NCBI GenBank assembly: GCA_001777655.1
Contig: MFER01000001.1
Coordinates: forward strand, 1 to 42,624
DNA length: 42,624 bases
From: Candidatus Doudnabacteria bacterium RIFCSPHIGHO2_02_FULL_43_13b
GTDB taxonomy: Bacteria; Patescibacteriota; Doudnabacteria; UBA920; O2-02-FULL-48-8
Direction: 5' to 3'
Below the pieces are notes generated by a model. The model was not told where the DNA came from, made no database searches, and saw only the letters and a list, made by a program, of their open reading frames with translations. Positions 1 through 7,191 of the stretch are shown here, in pieces; the first letter of the stretch is position 1; each line of letters begins with the position of its first letter. Made by a program: the position numbers and the translations under genes.

Positions 1-1087
1 TGACGAAATAAAGTTTCCCATCGATGGTGGTGATGTTGCCTCCTTCCGGCGGAAAGGCAAAGTTGGTGTGATAAATCGGAACCAGGCAATGCTCGGGATA
101 GGTTGTAGTTGGGGGAATGGGAGCTGGGGATAGGGGAACTGACGGAGGAAGAGTTGGGCTTGGAGTACTTATAGTCCGGATCGGGAGACCGTGGCCAGAA
201 AGGGCAATTATTGCATAAGCCGTAACTAATCCAGATCCACTGGTATCGGTTGGTCGCCATTTGAATGAACCATCTGGGAGTTGTAAATTTTCCAAAAAAC
301 TTTTGGCATTAGCGGGGACTGATTGACCGGCTGAGATTAAGCCTGAAATGACCCAGGCTGTGGACGCGCCATCCGCCGCAAGGCCTGGTGAAAAACCGTA
401 GCCCCCTGATGAATCTTGGGATTGTTGTAAATATGAAAAAGCATTCGAGGGCGCGCCGCCGGTTATGCCAAGCGCGGCAATGGCCATGGCAGTCGTGTTT
501 GAATCCGAGCCGACACCCGGGGCAAAACCCCAGCCGCCATTCGAGTTTTGGTTATTTAAAATAAATTGTCGTGAAGCATTGATCGCCCTGTCACCAGCAC
601 TGGCTGATTTGAATGCTAGAATCCCGAAGATATCATCATTGAGCAAGCTTGGGTCGCCGATTTGCGAGCCATCGAACATGGATTCCAGTTTGGCAATAAA
701 ATTTTCACTGCCAAAATTAGTGGGATTTTCACCAATTGCGGTGATGGCCAAAATTCGTTTTTCATAATCCGTCGCGATATTTGAGTTTAGCGGTTGGGAT
801 AAAAACGATTGGCCGACGTTTTGGCCCAAAGCCGCATAAGCCATGATCGACCACTCTTCGTTTTGCGGAAGAGTGTTGACGGCTTGATTGAGATTTGCAG
901 CCGTTACTAAATGTCCTGAAACTAAAACAGCAGCGGATATCCCTGCAACCATCGCGAGGAGGCCGTATGGCCGACGCGGCGATCTAAATCTTGAAAAAGA
1001 TTGCTTCGCCCGCCCGATCCGACGATCAGTCGGGCGGGTCGTTTCCGCTCCTCGCAATGGTTTTAAAATAATTTTTCTATTCAACAT
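1..1087 (-). CDS. Secreted alpha/alpha-toroid (prenyltransferase/squalene-cyclase-like) repeat protein, partial
   Basis: The reading frame is open from an ATG at 1087 to the window edge, so the C-terminus is missing; the ORF track omits it. After a hydrophobic segment at about residues 42-65 come repeats of the type NSNGGWGF and DSSGGYGF with alternating helices, typical of the prenyltransferase/squalene-cyclase toroid fold. A Pro/Ser/Thr-rich linker (about residues 310-330) follows, and then the start of a beta-rich domain (FPPEGGNITTIDG). Toroid plus C-terminal beta domain is the layout of transcobalamin-like proteins (Cobalamin_bind/DUF4430 families). The gene lies downstream of a cobalamin riboswitch, so I infer a surface cobalamin-capture protein. 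Residues 4-41 are encoded by a family A palindromic repeat, so the real start may be the internal ATG before the hydrophobic segment (MVAGISAAVL). No ribosome-binding site is visible. The fold is fairly certain; the ligand is inferred. Confidence 0.75.
   Translation of the reverse strand, partial: MLNRKIILKPLRGAETTRPTDRRIGRAKQSFSRFRSPRRPYGLLAMVAGISAAVLVSGHLVTAANLNQAVNTLPQNEEWSIMAYAALGQNVGQSFLSQPLNSNIATDYEKRILAITAIGENPTNFGSENFIAKLESMFDGSQIGDPSLLNDDIFGILAFKSASAGDRAINASRQFILNNQNSNGGWGFAPGVGSDSNTTAMAIAALGITGGAPSNAFSYLQQSQDSSGGYGFSPGLAADGASTAWVISGLISAGQSVPANAKSFLENLQLPDGSFKWRPTDTSGSGLVTAYAIIALSGHGLPIRTISTPSPTLPPSVPLSPAPIPPTTTYPEHCLVPIYHTNFAFPPEGGNITTIDGKLYFV
949..1060. repeat. Family A palindromic repeat (copy 1) at the toroid gene's N-terminus
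   Basis: CCATCGCGAGGAGG...CGCGGCGATC, then GATTGCTTCGCCCGCC...CTCCTCGCAATGG. It encodes residues about 10-46 of the toroid protein in frame. Confidence 0.85.
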
Positions 1088-1128
1088 GAAAAGTAATTAG
1101 TAAAGAGTAATAAGTAATAAGAAGACGA

Positions 1129-1156
1129 GAAGCGGAGGAGGGGACCCTCCGCTTCC
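1129..1156 (-). terminator. GC-rich hairpin between lipoprotein and toroid genes
   Basis: GAAGCGGAGG pairs with CCTCCGCTTC directly after the lipoprotein stop on the minus strand. It is followed by a weak pyrimidine tract (TCGTCTTCTTATT). It could be a partial terminator or an mRNA-stabilising hairpin inside the unit. Confidence 0.45.
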
Positions 1157-1159
1157 GAA

Positions 1160-1495
1160 TCAGAGACCGCGAACGATCAGACGGGCGTCGTTGGAGACTG
1201 GAATGGCTGAAACATCGATTGTCGGAGCAGTCACCGGTCCGATCGCGACTGGTTGGTCGTTGACGAAAAAATTCCAGTTGATGCCGCCTTGGATCGCAAT
1301 CCGGGCGGCGCCGTCGCTGCCGAACGCAACTCGTTGGGCGCTGATAAAGCCCGCCGAGCGGACTCGCTCCAACAGACTGCTGAAGGTGACTACAGGCTCA
1401 CTCGGTGTCGTGGGCAAGGGTTGAGCGCAGCCACCGACGAGAAGCAGCTCGACTCCGTTGATACAAACTAATCGCAAGGCTTGTCGTCGATTCAC
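1160..1495 (-). CDS. Small lipoprotein under cobalamin-riboswitch control
   Basis: This 111-residue protein is not recognised as a named family. I place the start at GTG 1495 because a strong AAGGAGG (1502-1508) sits 6 bases upstream; the ATG at 1501 is too close to that site, and the longer ORF-track start runs into leader hairpins. The N-terminus reads MNRRQALRLVCINGV and leads to the lipobox LLVGGC at about residues 19-24, so the protein should be lipidated and anchored outside the membrane. The mature part (QRVAFGSDGAARIAIQGG...NWNFFVNDQPV) looks like one small beta-rich domain. It is the first gene after a cobalamin riboswitch and precedes a toroid protein, so I infer a role in surface cobalamin uptake or binding. 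It is GC-richer than its neighbours, and the strong ribosome-binding site is unusual for this window. Confidence 0.7.
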   Translation of the reverse strand: MNRRQALRLVCINGVELLLVGGCAQPLPTTPSEPVVTFSSLLERVRSAGFISAQRVAFGSDGAARIAIQGGINWNFFVNDQPVAIGPVTAPTIDVSAIPVSNDARLIVRGL

Positions 1496-1501
1496 GATCA
1501 T

Positions 1502-1508
1502 CCTCCTT
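1502..1508 (-). promoter_or_regulatory. Strong Shine-Dalgarno site that sets the lipoprotein start
   Basis: AAGGAGG on the minus strand, 6 bases before GTG 1495. Most genes in this window have no such site. Confidence 0.75.
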
Positions 1509-1516
1509 GGATGTAG

Positions 1517-1615
1517 ACTCCGACGCCGCTTCGCGGGTCGGAGTAATTTTTCGCTTTCGCGAAAAATTAAAAAACACCTCTTCCGAGGTGACGACCCCGA
1601 CGTTTTCAGTCGGGG
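1517..1615 (-). terminator. Expression-platform hairpins downstream of the cobalamin aptamer
   Basis: Four hairpins follow one another between the aptamer and the ribosome-binding site. In transcript order they are CCCCGAC/GTCGGGG (1595-1615), CACCTC-GGAA-GAGGTG (1575-1590) followed by a U-rich run TTTTTTAATTTTT, a 10-bp AATTTTTCGC/GCGAAAAATT stem (1545-1568), and ACTCCGAC/GTCGGAGT (1517-1544). The second has the form of an intrinsic terminator and is the likely off-switch when cobalamin is bound. The first could serve as the P13 hairpin whose loop contacts the aptamer. The assignment of roles is inference. Confidence 0.6.
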
Positions 1616-1620
1616 CAAGA

Positions 1621-1740
1621 AAAATCCTGCTCGGGAGATGGCTCTAATTAGCGATCTGACTACCCAGTTGCCTGGGATTACAGTTGCGGCACAGTGCCGG
1701 AATCTTACCGGACTTCCCTAAATAGAACTTTTAGAAATTG
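1621..1740 (-). promoter_or_regulatory. Cobalamin (B12) riboswitch aptamer
   Basis: Read on the minus strand, the segment contains the conserved core of the cobalamin riboswitch in order: TTTAGGGAAGTCCGGT, then ATTCCGGCACTGTGCCGC, then AACTGTAA, a small CCCAG/CTGGG hairpin, then AGTCAGA and GAGCAGG. These match the family consensus (GGGAA...GGT...TCCGG.nCTGnnCCGCAACTGTAA...AGTCAGA). It lies between a good promoter and terminator hairpins, upstream of a lipoprotein and a toroid-fold secreted protein. Cobalamin binding would be expected to turn expression off. I am confident in the family; the ligand form (adenosyl, methyl or aquo) cannot be told from the sequence alone. Confidence 0.9.
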
Positions 1741-1757
1741 GCGAGGAACGTAAATCT

Positions 1758-1786
1758 ATCTTAATCTTTGGGATAAAAAGTGTCAA
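1758..1786 (-). promoter_or_regulatory. Sigma70-type promoter for the riboswitch transcript
   Basis: TTGACA (1781-1786), a 17-base spacer, then TAAGAT (1758-1763) on the minus strand. Transcription would start near 1751, just ahead of the aptamer. Confidence 0.7.
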
Positions 1787-1805
1787 GCAACTGCTCACCG
1801 TTCAC

Positions 1806-1834
1806 TAGACAGATGCTGAAAAATCTGCTATAAT
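1806..1834 (+). promoter_or_regulatory. Promoter of a non-coding RNA candidate
   Basis: TAGACA (1806-1811), a 17-base spacer, then TATAAT (1829-1834). It is divergent from the riboswitch promoter 20 bases away. Confidence 0.65.
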
Positions 1835-1840
1835 ATATGT

Positions 1841-2107
1841 AGAATAAAATTCTGTGATTCGGATACAAACACAAACAACAATCCAAATTTAGCACCACGG
1901 CTTCATCAGTACGCTTTTTAACTCATGTCTATTTCCGGCCTGGAACACAATCATTAGGCTTAACCACCGAAGATTTGCTCTGGACAGGGAATATAATAAT
2001 TGGGAAGTTCGTTGGGCACAAGGGGGTTGCCAAAATCAGCGACTCACCCTGCCTAACCGGATTTTCCATCGCAAAAAGATTAGGTTCTCTCGCCTAATCT
2101 TTTTGTT
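1841..2107 (+). ncRNA. Structured non-coding RNA candidate, family unknown
   Basis: A stretch of about 265 bases without a credible ORF runs from a good promoter to an intrinsic terminator (AAAGATTAGG hairpin plus T-run). Nested pairings support a folded RNA: CCGG, TTAGG and CAGGG in the first half pair in mirrored order with CCCTG, CCTAA and CCGG just before the terminator, and there is an internal GGCA/TGCC hairpin. I looked for the hallmarks of RNase P RNA, SRP RNA, tmRNA and 6S RNA and did not find them. It could instead be a long leader of the O-antigen ligase gene, although that gene has its own promoter after the terminator. Confidence 0.55.
2073..2107 (+). terminator. Intrinsic terminator of the RNA candidate
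   Basis: AAAGATTAGG - TTCTCTCG - CCTAATCTTT followed by TTGTTT. Confidence 0.75.
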
Positions 2108-2108
2108 T

Positions 2109-2138
2109 AACCCGTTAGAAATCAATTTCTAACGGGTT
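2109..2138. repeat. Perfect palindrome AACCCGTTAGAAAT...
   Basis: AACCCGTTAGAAAT and its reverse complement are separated by two bases. The same CCCGTTAGAAAT word forms the ends of the element at 33571-33671, so this may be a collapsed copy. It overlaps the -35 region of the next promoter. Confidence 0.55.
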
Positions 2139-2166
2139 TTACAATCCCCTTACTTTGGGTTATAAT
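2138..2166 (+). promoter_or_regulatory. Promoter of the O-antigen ligase/TPR gene
   Basis: TTTACA (2138-2143), a 17-base spacer, TATAAT (2161-2166). The expected transcript start is near 2173, about 34 bases before the ATG. Confidence 0.65.
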
Positions 2167-2206
2167 AAAGCAGAATTTAACCCCTTAATCTTAAAAAGGA
2201 AATAAA

Positions 2207-4789
2207 ATGCTAGAATTTATCAAGAGAAAGTCGGCTGTGGGGGAACAACATGTTATGACCGCTCAGACGACAGGGAGCAATAAGTCAGTAGTATCGGCTG
2301 TGGATATTTCTCGATTCGATAAAATTATTAATTGGTGTTTATACGCGCTTATTGTAATTGTGCCAATTTTGTTTTTACCGATAACCTCGGAATTGCGCGA
2401 TTTTAACAAGCAGAATTTTATTTTCTTTTTAATGGTTGTAATGATCGGGGTTTGGATAATTAAAATTTTATCCACTCGTCGCACCACTTGGGTGAAAACT
2501 TCTTTGGATCTTATTTTCTTGATCTATTTGGTAATTTATTTTTTGGCCTGTTTGATTTCCATAGATCGGGTTTCATCCTTTTTGGGCTATTACGGTCGGT
2601 TTACCGGCAGTTTTATTTCGGTTTTTAGTTTAGTCATTTTGTATTTTATCGTCGTCAATAATGTTCGCAGTCAAAAAGTGTTCGAGAAAATTATTAATTG
2701 TTATTTAATCGGGTCGGGGTTGGCTTTAGTTTATAGCTTGTTGCAGCTGCTGGGAATTTATATTATACCGGTGGCGGCGACGCATACGAGGGGATTTAAT
2801 CCCATCGGCGGTTTGGTCAGTCTGGCAATTTACGCGGCTTTAAGTTTGGCTTTTTTCCAATGGGTATTTTTTGCTCAACTGGCGAACAGCCGCTTAAAAA
2901 ATATTATGCTTTGGCTGTTATCGTTATTGGCCTTGGCGATTTTATTTTTAATCAACGCCTTTGTCGCTTGGATTGTTTTAGCCATATCGTTGATAGGATT
3001 GCTCGCTCTTGCTATGGGAGCAGGAGCCGAATCATCACAAGGTGTGTCGAGTCGGCCCTGGCATTGGAAGCCAATGCTGTTTTTAATCGTCAGTGTCTTG
3101 TTTATCGCTTTTCAGTTCCTGCCCCCTGCTTTAAATCCTCGGAACATGATTAGTTTTAACTTGCCGACTGAAATTCAGTTGTCTAACTCGACCACTTGGA
3201 GTTTAGTTTCCAATTCTTTAAAAGGCAGTCTTAAAACCGCGGTTTTAGGCTCAGGTCCGGGCACCACGGGAATTGTATTTGGCGATATCAAGCCGGAAAG
3301 TCTGAATAAAACGATTGTTTGGAACTTGAACTTTGACCGGGCCAGTAGTGAGATTGCGAATATAATCATAGAAACCGGCGTTGTCGGGTTTTTGGCATTT
3401 GAGTTAGCCGCTGTATTATTTTTTTTCTTTGCCTTATTTTTCCTGCTTAAACAGTCCAGCCATCTTGGGTGGAAGTTCGCTTTAGGCGCATTTATCCTTT
3501 GGCTGGCGATGTACATTACCCACTTCTTCTATTTTTTTAATACCACATTCTATTTTATCTATTGGTTGTCCGTCGGGTTGTTTATGGCGGCGGCTCATAT
3601 GAAAACAGCCCCCGAAGAACCAAACAGTTTTTCTTTAGCTCAATCACCACGGTCGGCCCTGTCTTGGATGTTTGTCAGTTTGTTGATCTTGGCTATGTTG
3701 TTAGTCGGAACGTTTTTTGAAGCCGCTGTTTACGGCGGCGAAGTTTCGTATGCCGCTGGCCAAAAAGAATTAAACCAAAGCAAACCAGATTACGCCAAAG
3801 TTTCAGTTGATTTTACTCGGGCGATTACTTTGAATCCTTACCGCGATGTCTATCTTTTAGGCTACGGGCAAAATTTATTTTTTCAAGCTTCACAGGAAGC
3901 GGCGAAGCCCAATCCTGATATCAAGCAAATTCAAACTTGGATGCGTAACCTGATCGCCGCGGGTAAAAAATCCACGGAGATTTCGTCGGCCAAAGCCAGC
4001 AACTGGTCAGCCCTCGCGCAATTTTATACGAACATTCGAGGTTTGGTTAGTGGCACCGATGCACATATTATAGATTCTTGGCAGAAAGCCATTGAACGAG
4101 ACCCCAAAAACCCTGCGCTTTATGTCCGTTTAGGGCTGGCGTATTCTATCGCCTCAGATATTATTGACCCCTCGATCGCCGGCACTGGGGCGGACGCGGA
4201 TCAGGATGGTTTGGCCGACACAGTGGAACAGCAGCTGGGCTCGGCCCCGAATAACTCTGACACGAACGCTAACGGCGTGTCTGATGGCGACGAAGTGAAA
4301 GCCGGATTCAATCCGGTGACCGGCCTGAAGCTGGCCGGCCAACAGCTCTCACAGTTTGTCCGCACGGACGGCGCGATGCTTAAAAAAGCCGAGGATGCCT
4401 TAAATAAAGCGATTGAATTAAAACCTAATCTGCCAGATTCCTATATTGCCCTGGCCCGTGTGCAGGAAAAAGGCGGCCAGCTTGCTGAGGCCAAAAAACA
4501 ACTAGATGCCGCAGCCAAGCAGTTCCCGAACAACGCGGATATTTTGTTTGAGCAGGGCCGGATCACTTTTAACCAGAGAGATTATACTGCGGCGGAAAAA
4601 ATCTTTAAGACCGTGATCAGTTTAGCGCCGAACCATGCGAACGCCCATTATTCTTTAGGACTGATTTACCAGCAAAGAGGTGATATCGCTAATGCTTTGG
4701 CGGAATTCGAGAAGGCTGAGGAGATTGCCGGCCCCAATGTGGAATTGGAAAAACTCATCAACCAGCTCAAGACTCCTCCTACGCCTTAA
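2207..4789 (+). CDS. O-antigen ligase-like membrane protein with calcium loops and C-terminal TPR repeats
   Basis: This is a three-part protein of 860 residues. Residues about 35-520 form many hydrophobic helices in the pattern of the Wzy/O-antigen ligase (Wzy_C) family, which joins or polymerises lipid-linked glycans on the outer face of the membrane. Residues about 660-700 carry DxDxDG-type loops (ADADQDGLADTVE, then SDTNANGVSDGDE), like thrombospondin type 3 calcium-binding repeats. Residues about 715-850 are TPR units (ALNKAIELKPNLPDSYIALARV; HYSLGLIYQQRGDIANALAEF). An AAGGA lies about 6 bases before the ATG. The C-terminal half is probably outside the cell and may hold glycan-modifying partners. 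The 3' end overlaps the convergent peptidase gene by 11 bases. The membrane-enzyme family is well supported; the substrate is unknown. Confidence 0.8.
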   Translation: MLEFIKRKSAVGEQHVMTAQTTGSNKSVVSAVDISRFDKIINWCLYALIVIVPILFLPITSELRDFNKQNFIFFLMVVMIGVWIIKILSTRRTTWVKTSLDLIFLIYLVIYFLACLISIDRVSSFLGYYGRFTGSFISVFSLVILYFIVVNNVRSQKVFEKIINCYLIGSGLALVYSLLQLLGIYIIPVAATHTRGFNPIGGLVSLAIYAALSLAFFQWVFFAQLANSRLKNIMLWLLSLLALAILFLINAFVAWIVLAISLIGLLALAMGAGAESSQGVSSRPWHWKPMLFLIVSVLFIAFQFLPPALNPRNMISFNLPTEIQLSNSTTWSLVSNSLKGSLKTAVLGSGPGTTGIVFGDIKPESLNKTIVWNLNFDRASSEIANIIIETGVVGFLAFELAAVLFFFFALFFLLKQSSHLGWKFALGAFILWLAMYITHFFYFFNTTFYFIYWLSVGLFMAAAHMKTAPEEPNSFSLAQSPRSALSWMFVSLLILAMLLVGTFFEAAVYGGEVSYAAGQKELNQSKPDYAKVSVDFTRAITLNPYRDVYLLGYGQNLFFQASQEAAKPNPDIKQIQTWMRNLIAAGKKSTEISSAKASNWSALAQFYTNIRGLVSGTDAHIIDSWQKAIERDPKNPALYVRLGLAYSIASDIIDPSIAGTGADADQDGLADTVEQQLGSAPNNSDTNANGVSDGDEVKAGFNPVTGLKLAGQQLSQFVRTDGAMLKKAEDALNKAIELKPNLPDSYIALARVQEKGGQLAEAKKQLDAAAKQFPNNADILFEQGRITFNQRDYTAAEKIFKTVISLAPNHANAHYSLGLIYQQRGDIANALAEFEKAEEIAGPNVELEKLINQLKTPPTP

Positions 4790-5471
4790 TGATTATGGAA
4801 GGGAAGTCTTTGGGGATTTTGGAAAAAACCTTAGGCTGATTTAAGACTAGCACCATATCTTCAATCCGGACGCCAAATTTATTGGGCAGGTAAATTCCGG
4901 GCTCGACCGTTACGATCAAGTTTCGGGTGAGTTTATCATTGGTATTAGTTTTGAAGCTCGGCGGTTCGTGGATTTTTTTGCCTACGCCGTGCCCGGTGCC
5001 GTGGGTAAAGTATGGGCCGAAACCCGACCGGTTTATGATATGTCGCGCCGCAAAATCGATTTGATCGCTGAATGTTCCCGGAACAATTTTTTTAATCGCG
5101 GCCAGTTGGCTCTTCAGCACGATATTGTAAATTTTCTCATGAATTGTTTTGGGCCGGCCTAAAAATAACGTTCGGGTAAAATCGGAACAATATCCGTTGA
5201 TTTTTACTCCATAATCGAGCATCAAAAAATTGTTTTTAGCGATTCTTGCGTTGGTAGGGAAGTGGTGGACCTGACCAGATCCTTTGCCAAAAGCGACAAT
5301 CGGCGGAAAAGCCATGTCTTGGGCGCCCAGTTGTTTGGCTTGTCTTCTGATGTAGTGCGCCAGTTTTAATTCGGTTAAACCCTTCTGAGTTTTTAGGATT
5401 ATTAAAAGCTCCCGAAAGATCTGATCAATGATCCGGGAGCCTTTAGTAATTGCTTTAAATTTTGAAATCAT
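4779..5471 (-). CDS. M24-family metallopeptidase (Xaa-Pro aminopeptidase-like)
   Basis: A compact 230-residue pita-bread catalytic domain without the N-terminal creatinase domain found in long PepP/PepQ. The expected metal ligands are all present in order: D86 (LDYG), D97 (SDFTRT), H161 (HGTGHGVG), E190 (VEPGIY) and E204 (RIED), with H168 as the usual second histidine. Such enzymes remove N-terminal residues, often before proline, in the cytoplasm. Methionine aminopeptidase is the closest alternative, but HGTGHGVG and VEPGIYLP favour the Xaa-Pro group. The space to rplT is filled entirely by a palindromic repeat, so the gene may be read through from the ribosomal operon upstream. Confidence 0.85.
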   Translation of the reverse strand: MISKFKAITKGSRIIDQIFRELLIILKTQKGLTELKLAHYIRRQAKQLGAQDMAFPPIVAFGKGSGQVHHFPTNARIAKNNFLMLDYGVKINGYCSDFTRTLFLGRPKTIHEKIYNIVLKSQLAAIKKIVPGTFSDQIDFAARHIINRSGFGPYFTHGTGHGVGKKIHEPPSFKTNTNDKLTRNLIVTVEPGIYLPNKFGVRIEDMVLVLNQPKVFSKIPKDFPSIIIKA

Positions 5472-5477
5472 GGATTA

Positions 5478-5562
5478 GATTGCTTCGTCGCTGCTGCTCC
5501 TCGCAAATACGAGAAATTTATTGTATTCGCGAGTCCCGCCTACGGCGGGACGTGGCGATCTA
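5478..5562. repeat. Family A palindromic repeat (copy 3), intergenic
   Basis: Half A reads GATTGCTTCGTC...CTCCTCGCAA and half B reads TTCGCGAG...CGTGGCGATC with an inner CCCGCC/GGCGGG stem. The element supplies the rplT stop codon region and ends 7 bases from the peptidase start. Confidence 0.75.
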
Positions 5563-5904
5563 TTTCACAGAATTAACAACAGCCTCAAACGCTTTCGGGT
5601 TTCGGACTGCCAATTCGGCGAGTATTTTTTTATTCAGTAGGATTTTTTCTTTTCGCAGCGCGCCTAAGAGTTTGCTAAAGTTTGTGCCTTGCTCGCGAGC
5701 CGCAGCGTTTATGCGAATCGTCCATAGTTTTCTGAAATCTCTTTTCCGCAATCGTCGATGTGAGTAAGCGTAAGAATCAGCATGGAGCAATGCTTCTTTG
5801 GCCGCGATCGCATTTGTCCGGCGGCGGTTCGTAAAGCCCTTGGTTCGTTTTAGAAAATATTTTCGGCGTTTGGAGGCTCCAACGCCTCGCTTAATTCTAG
5901 TCAT
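5560..5904 (-). CDS. rplT: 50S ribosomal protein L20
   Basis: A 114-residue basic protein with the L20 signature throughout (MTRIKRGVGASKRRK, GFTNRRRTNAIAAKEALLHA, RKRDFRKLWTIRINAAAREQG). It binds 23S rRNA early in large-subunit assembly, and in many bacteria it also represses its own operon by binding the infC leader. It is the last gene of infC-rpmI-rplT here. Its stop codon falls in a family A repeat. Confidence 0.98.
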   Translation of the reverse strand: MTRIKRGVGASKRRKYFLKRTKGFTNRRRTNAIAAKEALLHADSYAYSHRRLRKRDFRKLWTIRINAAAREQGTNFSKLLGALRKEKILLNKKILAELAVRNPKAFEAVVNSVK

Positions 5905-5929
5905 TTGTCGTATTTAGTAAATTGATTAT

Positions 5930-6115
5930 TCAACCGCGGATAGCTAATTTAAGTTTTTGCTCGGTTTTCGCGACCGTCAGATCCCGGCGTTTGTTGGTGG
6001 TTGTATTGCCACGCTCGCGAGAATTAAAATGATTCTGACCCGCTCGACGACGCCTCAGTTTGCCGGATCCTGTCACCCAAAAAGTTTTTGCGATTCGTTT
6101 GTTAGTCTTGTTCAT
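5930..6115 (-). CDS. rpmI: 50S ribosomal protein L35
   Basis: A 61-residue, very basic protein with the L35 pattern (NKRIAKTFWVTGSGKLRRRRAGQNH...). It is a large-subunit protein always paired with L20. Its start overlaps the infC stop by 4 bases (ATGA), which suggests translational coupling. Confidence 0.95.
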   Translation of the reverse strand: MNKTNKRIAKTFWVTGSGKLRRRRAGQNHFNSRERGNTTTNKRRDLTVAKTEQKLKLAIRG

Positions 6116-6624
6116 GACGGTTTGACTCGCGGACTGATAATAATTGTAATTGTGCCGCCCATTCTCGATGGGCCTGATTCTTTGACAAAAGGAGAAGTAA
6201 TCAAAGTTTGGACTCTGTCCATGAGCGCAAACGCTAGTTCCGGGTGGGCCTGTTCACGTCCGCGCATAACCACATCCAGTTTGACCTTATCGCCTTGGGC
6301 AATGAACTCAGAGGCTTTCTTCGCTTTGAAATTCAGATCGTGTTCGCCAATCCGCACTGAAAGGCGGATACCCTTCACCGTGATTTTTTTGATTTTCTTC
6401 CGAGCTTCTTGGGCAGCTTTTTCTTGTTGATAGCGATATTTATCGAAATCCAAAAGTTTAACCACCGGGGGGTTGGCGTGAGGTGAAATTTCCACCAAAT
6501 CAACCTCTTTGTTTTGAGCCAACGATAAAGCGTCGGAAAGTTTCATAATCCCTACCATTTTTCCTGCATCATCTATGACTCGCACTTCCGGCGCTTTGAT
6601 TTGGTGATTGATTCGCGTTCTGAT
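6112..6624 (-). CDS. infC: Translation initiation factor IF-3, with a non-AUG start
   Basis: The ORF track begins at an internal GTG (6585), but the frame continues upstream with the universally conserved N-terminus (RINHQIKAPEVRVID). From the upstream in-frame TAA to that motif there is no ATG, GTG or TTG; the only plausible starts are ATC 6624, ATA 6630 or an earlier ATA. I give ATC 6624 as a working choice. Non-AUG starts (AUU, AUC, AUA) are a known hallmark of infC, because IF3 rejects them and so limits its own synthesis. The product has both IF3 domains (N domain to about residue 85; C domain with IKKITVKGIRLSVRIGEHD). It binds the 30S subunit and checks the start codon. It is first in the operon, behind a structured leader. 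Confidence 0.93.
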   Translation of the reverse strand: MRTRINHQIKAPEVRVIDDAGKMVGIMKLSDALSLAQNKEVDLVEISPHANPPVVKLLDFDKYRYQQEKAAQEARKKIKKITVKGIRLSVRIGEHDLNFKAKKASEFIAQGDKVKLDVVMRGREQAHPELAFALMDRVQTLITSPFVKESGPSRMGGTITIIISPRVKPS

Positions 6625-6652
6625 AGCTATAGATTTTTTTAATAATATTGAA

Positions 6653-6758
6653 ACCCCGCACCAGTTTTGACTAACTGTCTTAAACCAATTGATTTATAAT
6701 CGATGTGATCGTTATAAAATTATTTATTCACGATAATCTGACAAAACTGGTGCGGGGT
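6653..6758 (-). promoter_or_regulatory. Structured infC leader with a long-range helix (L20-leader-like)
   Basis: A perfect 17-bp inverted repeat (core CCCCGCACCAGTTTTG / CAAAACTGGTGCGGGG) at 6653-6669 and 6742-6758 encloses about 72 AU-rich bases. The transcript from the promoter at 6770-6798 would begin a few bases before the first arm, and the second arm ends about 25-30 bases before infC. In Bacillus and E. coli, L20 represses this operon by binding a leader that mimics its rRNA site. A comparable role here is an inference from position and structure only. Confidence 0.6.
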
Positions 6759-6769
6759 GAATCACAAGA

Positions 6770-6798
6770 ATTATATAGGATTTTTGTGCTTTGGTCAA
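6770..6798 (-). promoter_or_regulatory. infC operon promoter
   Basis: TTGACC (6793-6798), a 17-base spacer, TATAAT (6770-6775). The -35 box abuts the tmRNA 3' end at 6800. Confidence 0.8.
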
Positions 6799-6799
6799 T

Positions 6800-7182
6800 T
6801 GGTGGAGCTGGGGAGATTTGCACTCCCGTCCAAAAATTTTCGATAAATATGCCTACAAGCTTAGACCGCTTTGAGATTTTCCTTATGACATAGAAGCAGA
6901 CCAAAGCGCCATAAGGTGAGCCTTAAATTTCCTTTGGCTGTCAGGCGTCAGCTAAAGTGAGTCTGATAATATAACACCCGTGATCTGCGCACAGACATTG
7001 CAGGACGGATGGGCAATCGCTTATTAAGCAATAGCCAAAGCAGGCGAGAACGCAAAAGCGTTCTTGATTCTGCTTACCAACGAATTGGCATTTATGGTTT
7101 GCCTTACTTTTTTAACCGAGAAGTTAGGCTAATCGGACTTGCGATATTTATCAAAGAACTTCTGTCGATACTATGCAGCCCC
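6800..7182 (-). ncRNA. ssrA: tmRNA (transfer-messenger RNA)
   Basis: The 5' end GGGGCTGCATAG and the 3' end CAGCTCCACCA form a 7-bp acceptor stem (one G-U pair) with discriminator A and an encoded CCA. The T-arm GGACGGGAGTGCAAATCTCCC is present. The tag reading frame probably resumes at GCC AAT and ends at GCT TAA TAA, giving a 21-residue tag that begins ANSLVSRIKN and ends SPALAIA, a hydrophobic tail of the type that ClpXP and other proteases recognise. An AGAACGC/GCGTTCT hairpin lies inside the tag frame. The RNA rescues stalled ribosomes with SmpB, whose gene is immediately upstream. Confidence 0.95.
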
Positions 7183-7191
7183 AGGAAGGAT

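Noticed and set aside
465-1721. Plus-strand ORFs at 465-767, 888-1100, 1191-1424, 1253-1471 and 1458-1721
   Set aside because: They are antisense to the toroid gene, the lipoprotein gene or the riboswitch, which explain the sequence better.
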